The notes under the pieces are model-generated. The model had not been told where the DNA came from, made no database searches, and saw only the letters and a program-made list of their open reading frames with translations. From NCBI GenBank assembly GCA_964559135.1, contig CAZLGG010000014.1, forward strand, positions 1 to 55,334: a DNA stretch of 55,334 bases, given 5' to 3'. This document shows positions 51,428-55,334 of the stretch, in pieces. The DNA comes from DRQF01 sp964559135 (GTDB taxonomy: Bacteria > Planctomycetota > GCA-002687715 > DRQF01). A program made the translations under genes and the position numbers. Within the stretch, counting starts at the first letter, position 1; every line of letters begins with the position of its first letter.

Positions 51428-53002
51428 ATGCAGTTCATTCACTACGGGCACGCCTGTCTGAAACTGGAAGGCCGGCCGGGTGCCGCGTGCATCATGGATC
51501 CATGGCTGAGCAGGGAGGGCGCCTTCTTCCGCTCCTGGTTCCAGTTTCCGGAGAACTATCCCCTCCAGGACGAAGCCGTGCGAGACGTCACGGACATCTG
51601 TCTGTCCCACAATCACGAGGATCACTTCGATCTCGATGTGATCACGAGAATCCTGAAGGCCGACCCCGAAGCGCGACTCCACATCGCCCGTTTCCCATCC
51701 TCCTGGTTCGTGCGGCACGCTCGACGTCGGCTGGGCGCACTCGCCGATCGCATCATGGAGCACGACGCGTTCGCGTTCTTTCCTCTTCGGGCGGGAGGCG
51801 AGATGTGTTTCGTACCGGAGGAATCCCCGGGGCAGGTGGATTCAGCCATGGTCTGGCGCGACGGCGATCGCAATCTTTTGAACCTCAACGACGCCCGCCT
51901 GAATACGGACCAGTTCCTGCGCATCAAGGAGACGCTCGGGCACGTGGAGGCTTTCTGCCTGCAAGGCTCGGGCGCCAGTGAGTACCCCGTCTGCTACGAC
52001 TACGAATCCGACGACATGCTCCAGCGCAGGATAGAGAAACGCACCCTCAAGCTCGAGGCCTTTGAGCGCGTGATCGACCTCATGAACCCCGACCGGGTCC
52101 TGATCTTCGCGGGGCCGCCGGTATTCCTCGATCCTGAGCTGAGCCGCATGAACGACACGAGCTCGACATCGGTGTTCCCGGACCAACTGGACATCGCTCG
52201 CCATTTCGCATCCCGGCGGCCCGACATAGCCAAGCGGTGCTGGTTCACGATGCCGGGCGACCCCCTGGATGAAGAGCATCTCTTCTCGCGCACCGACCTC
52301 GATGACCCGCGTTTCGGGGCCTACACCGACAAGGCCTCCTACATCGAGCATTATCGAAAACGGCGGGAGGACTTGGTGTCCTACGACTGGGGCGATCTGC
52401 CGCCGAAAGACTCGGCTCTCGGCCACTTCCGCATCATGGCAACGGTCTCACCCTGGATCTCAGAGAAGATCGGAGGCTCGGTGGACTTCGTCATCCGCGG
52501 CGAGAAGGACCAAGCGACCTACTCCATCGACTTCGCCCGCGGTCTGGTTGCCGAGGGACCGTCGGAGAATCCGCTCTACATCCTCGAGGCTCCCGCGTCC
52601 TCCGTGGGTTCCGTTCTGGACGGACGAGCGACCTGGGACGACGTCATGCTTTCCCTGCGCATGGTGTTCCGCGAGCGAACCCCACGATTCGTTCCCCACC
52701 TCAAGACTCTGCTCAAGTATCAGGACGCCGAGACGCTGCAACGCCTGGCCGCATACGAGGAGACGCTCCAACGGCGCGCCGCATCGGAGGAGACGATACG
52801 CGTCACGTCGAACGGGAGGTGCTACCAGATCGCTCGCCACTGCCCTCACGCGGGCGTCGACCTGGAGAGGCATGGCGAAGTGAACGACGACGGCACCATC
52901 ACCTGCATGGCCCATCGGTTTCGTTTCGATCTGAAGTCCGGCGAATGCCTCAACGCGGAGGGATTCCGGCTCGCGGTGCGGCCGGAAGCTCCATCCGAGT
53001 GA
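51428..53002 (+). CDS. Metallo-beta-lactamase-fold protein with C-terminal Rieske domain (CMAH-like)
   Basis: A 524-residue protein nine bases after the fusion gene. The N-terminal part is a metallo-beta-lactamase fold: HYGHACLKLEG, DPWLSREG, and the metal motif SHNHEDHFD (His61, His63, Asp65, His66). A middle domain follows (DRVLIFAGPPVFL, FRIMATVSPWISE, VDFVIRGEKDQATYSIDF). The C-terminus has the Rieske pattern Cys472-x-His474 ... Cys493-x2-His496 in HCPHAGVDLERHG and TCMAHRFRFD. The combination recalls vertebrate CMP-Neu5Ac hydroxylase (CMAH), except that CMAH has its Rieske domain at the N-terminus. It may hydroxylate a sugar nucleotide, probably with external electron donors. A specific function is inferred only. 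Confidence 0.7.
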   Translation: MQFIHYGHACLKLEGRPGAACIMDPWLSREGAFFRSWFQFPENYPLQDEAVRDVTDICLSHNHEDHFDLDVITRILKADPEARLHIARFPSSWFVRHARRRLGALADRIMEHDAFAFFPLRAGGEMCFVPEESPGQVDSAMVWRDGDRNLLNLNDARLNTDQFLRIKETLGHVEAFCLQGSGASEYPVCYDYESDDMLQRRIEKRTLKLEAFERVIDLMNPDRVLIFAGPPVFLDPELSRMNDTSSTSVFPDQLDIARHFASRRPDIAKRCWFTMPGDPLDEEHLFSRTDLDDPRFGAYTDKASYIEHYRKRREDLVSYDWGDLPPKDSALGHFRIMATVSPWISEKIGGSVDFVIRGEKDQATYSIDFARGLVAEGPSENPLYILEAPASSVGSVLDGRATWDDVMLSLRMVFRERTPRFVPHLKTLLKYQDAETLQRLAAYEETLQRRAASEETIRVTSNGRCYQIARHCPHAGVDLERHGEVNDDGTITCMAHRFRFDLKSGECLNAEGFRLAVRPEAPSE

Positions 53003-53011
53003 ATCCGTCCC

Positions 53012-54634
53012 TCACTTGAAGGTCTTGAATTCGCCCCGCTTCAACTTCCCCATGTAGACGCCCAGGGCCTTTTTCACCTTCGGCGCCAAGAAGTAGACCC
53101 CCAGGATGTTTGGAAAGGACATCCCTAGGATCATGAGGTCACTGAAGTCCAAGATGTTGGTGGCGCTGACCACCGATCCCAGGAAGACGAAGACGAGAAA
53201 GAGGACCTTGTAGCTCATGGAACTCTTCTCGCCGAAAAGCCAGGTCCAGCAACGCTCGCCGTAGTACGACCACGAAATCATCGTGGAAAACGCGAAGAGG
53301 AAGACCGCCACCGAGAGCAGGTAGGGGAACCAGGAGATCTGCTGCGAGAACGCCAAGGAGGTGAGCCTGGCCCCGTCGTTGGCGCCGCGCGCGGCCACGA
53401 ACTCGGCGGAACCGTTGTCAAATGCGCCGGTGATGACGATGACCAGCGCCGTCATCGTGCAGACGATGACGGTGTCGATGAACGGCCCGAGCATCGCCAC
53501 GATGCCCTCGCGGATGGGCTCCTCGGTCTTCGCCGCCGAGTGGGCGATGGCGGCCGACCCGACCCCCGCCTCGTTGGAGAAAACGGCCCGCTGGAATCCC
53601 ACGACGAGGACACCCGCGAAGCCGCCGTAGGCCGCCGTCGGGCTGAACGCTCCCGCGAAGATTTCGCCGAAAGCCGCCCCGATGAGGTCATAGTTCTTGA
53701 AGAGGATGAACAACGATGCCGCGACGTAGATGCCGCACATCAGCGGTACGATCTTCTCCGCCGTTTGCGCGATCCGGCGAATGCCACCGATGATCACGAT
53801 GGCGACGAGGACGACGAGGATGAGCCCGTAAACCCAGTTGTACTCCTGCAACGCCGGAACAGAGTAGCCGATGGCGCCCAAGGACTGCTTCACCTGGAAC
53901 ATGTTGCCGCCGCCGAACGAGCCGCCGACGCACAGGACGGCGAAGAGCACCGCCAGGACCTTCCCCAGTCCGCCGACGCCGCGCTCCTTCAGACCGATTC
54001 CCAGATAATGCATCGGGCCGCCCGAGACGCGCCCCCTGTCGTCGACGCTGCGGAACATTTGGGCGAGGGTGCATTCCACGAACTTCGAACTCATGCCCAA
54101 GAAGCCGGCGACGATCATCCAGAACGTGGCGCCCGGTCCGCCGACACTCACCGCGATGGCGACTCCCGCGATGTTGCCGAGGCCCACCGTGGCGGAAAGA
54201 GCCGCCGAAAGGGCTTGGAAGTGGGTGACCTCTCCCGCTTCCTTGGGATTGTCGTATTTCCCCGAGACGACCTGGAGGGCATGCCCGAAGGCCTTCAGAT
54301 TGATGAAGCGCATCCAGAGGGTGAACACCAGGGCCCCGATGACGAGCCAAAGGACGATCACCGGCAGCTTGATGTCCTTCTGCCAAAAAAGGACGTTCCA
54401 CATGAGGACGCCGCTGAGGGCCTTCACGAGGACCCCCGCGCCATTGTCGGCAGCTTTCTCGAACCGCCGAAAGATGTTCTCCTCCTTGGGTGCCCCCTCG
54501 GTCTCCTCTCCGGGCGCCGCCGCCGCGACTCCCGCGGCGTCCGCGAGCGGCGCCGGAATCGAGGCGGGGGCCGTCTGGGCCAACCCCAAAACGAGGACGA
54601 CACAGGCCAAGATACGTGACAACGGATAGGTCAT
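53012..54634 (-). CDS. Alanine/glycine:cation symporter (AGCS family)
   Basis: A 540-residue transporter. ATG 54634 is preceded by GAGGGGAG five bases upstream. After a signal-like N-terminus (ILACVVLVLGLAQTAPA) and an extension of about 55 residues come the AGCS helices, including QALSAALSATVGLGNIAGVA, GPGATFWMIVAGFLGMSSKF, RVSGGPMHYL, FQRAVFSNEAGVGSAAIAHS and SWSYYGERCWTWLFG. It couples uptake of alanine or glycine to Na+ or H+. The N-terminal extension is longer than usual in the family. Convergent with the Rieske protein gene (nine bases apart). Confidence 0.94.
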   Translation of the reverse strand: MTYPLSRILACVVLVLGLAQTAPASIPAPLADAAGVAAAAPGEETEGAPKEENIFRRFEKAADNGAGVLVKALSGVLMWNVLFWQKDIKLPVIVLWLVIGALVFTLWMRFINLKAFGHALQVVSGKYDNPKEAGEVTHFQALSAALSATVGLGNIAGVAIAVSVGGPGATFWMIVAGFLGMSSKFVECTLAQMFRSVDDRGRVSGGPMHYLGIGLKERGVGGLGKVLAVLFAVLCVGGSFGGGNMFQVKQSLGAIGYSVPALQEYNWVYGLILVVLVAIVIIGGIRRIAQTAEKIVPLMCGIYVAASLFILFKNYDLIGAAFGEIFAGAFSPTAAYGGFAGVLVVGFQRAVFSNEAGVGSAAIAHSAAKTEEPIREGIVAMLGPFIDTVIVCTMTALVIVITGAFDNGSAEFVAARGANDGARLTSLAFSQQISWFPYLLSVAVFLFAFSTMISWSYYGERCWTWLFGEKSSMSYKVLFLVFVFLGSVVSATNILDFSDLMILGMSFPNILGVYFLAPKVKKALGVYMGKLKRGEFKTFK

Positions 54635-54717
54635 GGGGGCTCCCCTCGCTCCGAATCGATGATGGCGCGGATTCTACCCGAGCCCCCTCTCCCTGCAAGA
54701 AGAGGGGCAAAGAGAAA

Positions 54718-54745
54718 GCCGGGCGAGCCAAAAGGCTCGCCCGGC
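54718..54745 (-). terminator. Intrinsic terminator of tRNA-Ser
   Basis: A perfect 12-bp stem (GCCGGGCGAGCC / GGCTCGCCCGGC) with a 4-base loop, starting five bases after the tRNA end on the minus strand and followed there by TTTCTCTTTG. Confidence 0.85.
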
Positions 54746-54750
54746 TTGAA

Positions 54751-54840
54751 TGGCGGAGAGACTGGGATTCGAACCCAGGGTCCCCTTGCGAGGACAGCGG
54801 TTTTCAAGACCGCCCCGTTCGGCCGCTCCGGCATCTCTCC
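54751..54840 (-). tRNA. tRNA-Ser (TGA)
   Basis: A 90-nt class II tRNA on the minus strand. The acceptor GGAGAGA pairs with TCTCTCC, followed by discriminator G and an encoded CCA. The anticodon stem GCGGT/ACCGC encloses CTTGAAA, so the anticodon is TGA. It has a long variable arm (TGTCCTCGCAAGGGGAC) and a T-arm with TTCGAAT. Confidence 0.97.
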
Positions 54841-55095
54841 GCCGTCGGCATCCGCGGCCTGGCGTACGCCGATGTGACGCTACCACGAGACACGCGGAGG
54901 GTCAACGCGAGCGTGGCGGCGGGCGTGCGGCAGCGGCGCGGTGTGTCGTCACGACTTTTCCGGAACCTCGATTCCTGCTACACTCGGGACCGGAAGGAGA
55001 GGGTCGGCGGCGGCGCCTCGCGGCGGGTTCGCCGCCATGAGGTCTCACGCAACCCCCGTACGCGACCGCGAGGACCGCCACGCCCGTACATCCGG

Positions 55096-55334
55096 ATGCG
55101 CACCGCACCCGTACCCGCACCAGAGCATCTTCCCGCAGGGGGAGCGAGCCCGAGCGACGCGTCCACGCGCCGCGGGGAGCTCCCGTCGGTCGCCACGCTC
55201 GTCATCGCCTCGGTCGTCGCCTCCGTCGTCGCCCTCTCCTGGTGCACTCCGGCCGCCGCCCAGGGGGTCTTCATCCGCGGCGACTGCGATCAGGACGGCT
55301 CGCTGGCGATCTCCGATGCGATCCGCGTCCTGAG
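55096..55334 (+). CDS. Exported dockerin-like (EF-hand-type repeat) protein, cut by the window edge
   Basis: ATG 55096 opens a frame with no stop to the window end: a basic N-terminus, a hydrophobic helix (ATLVIASVVASVVALSW) with a cleavage-like CTPAAAQG, then FIRGDCDQDGSLAISDAIRV. The DxDxDG loop followed by ISDAI is the dockerin type I/EF-hand-like repeat that marks many exported planctomycete proteins, and the first half of such a repeat is seen. No clear Shine-Dalgarno; the N-terminus is uncertain. A possible extended -10 (TGCTACACT, near 54976-54984) lies upstream. Confidence 0.65.
   Translation, partial: MRTAPVPAPEHLPAGGASPSDASTRRGELPSVATLVIASVVASVVALSWCTPAAAQGVFIRGDCDQDGSLAISDAIRVL

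Noticed and set aside
54659..54877. Short plus-strand frame with MAERLGFEPRVPLRGQ
   Set aside because: This is the well-known false translation of a tRNA-Ser gene on the opposite strand.
1..55334. CRISPR arrays and insertion sequences
   Set aside because: The only regular repeats are within coding FG-GAP and beta-helix genes; no short direct repeats with unique spacers and no transposase motifs were seen.

Overview
This is a high-GC bacterial chromosome segment. It is gene-dense, with frequent ATGA or GTGA stop/start overlaps and some GTG and TTG starts. The gene mix points to a Planctomycetota-like or related marine/soil lineage: secreted FG-GAP and right-handed beta-helix proteins, a dockerin-like GDCDQDG repeat protein cut by the right edge, two ECF sigma factors each with a zinc-finger partner, an FHA/Ser-Thr-kinase operon, futalosine-route menaquinone synthesis (mqnD), and a helical membrane-anchored protein of a type I associate with planctomycetes. 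That placement is an inference; there is no rRNA or other decisive marker here.

Layout. 1-1.05 kb: a decayed ClpX-like ATPase with two homopolymer frameshifts and an internal deletion. 1.36-8.4 kb: three large exported proteins (a 7-repeat FG-GAP propeller, a 14-repeat double propeller, and a beta-helix with a C-terminal PA14-like domain). 8.4-11.2 kb: mqnD and a glutamate-cysteine-ligase/CBS fusion. 11.4-12.9 kb: an outer-membrane channel with a strong terminator. 13.2-15.6 kb: cydAB. 15.6-19.9 kb: a probable zinc-uptake operon (small His/Cys-rich protein, porin, ZnuA, ZnuC, ZnuB). 19.9-22.5 kb: a lipoprotein zinc peptidase and an acyltransferase. 22.5-29.3 kb: AddB/AddA-type helicase-nuclease. 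29.4-33.4 kb: ADP-forming acyl-CoA synthetase and arginine decarboxylase. 33.5-35.4 kb: ECF sigma, membrane anti-sigma and a secreted secretin-like protein. 35.4-39.1 kb: a membrane protein, a coiled-coil protein and a second beta-helix protein. 39.2-44.9 kb (minus strand): a five-gene signalling operon (FHA/helical repeat, membrane protein, kinase, ECF sigma, zinc finger). 45.1-47.7 kb: tRNA-Leu, a secreted endonuclease/phosphatase-fold protein and an unknown. 47.8-53.0 kb: a nucleotide-sugar cluster. 53.0-54.8 kb: alanine/glycine symporter and tRNA-Ser.

The most interesting locus is 47.8-53.0 kb. Three coupled genes encode a nucleotide-sugar 6-dehydrogenase, a single-chain fusion of an SDR nucleotide-sugar enzyme with a DegT/LegC-type aminotransferase, and a metallo-beta-lactamase-fold protein with a C-terminal Rieske iron-sulfur motif whose layout recalls CMP-sialic-acid hydroxylase (CMAH) with the domain order inverted. 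Together they suggest an unusual oxidised amino- or nonulosonic-sugar pathway. Two other systems deserve attention. One is a roughly 146-residue C-terminal module shared by otherwise unrelated exported proteins, a possible sorting or anchoring domain. The other is the FHA-kinase-sigma-zinc-finger operon, which looks like a self-contained signalling unit.
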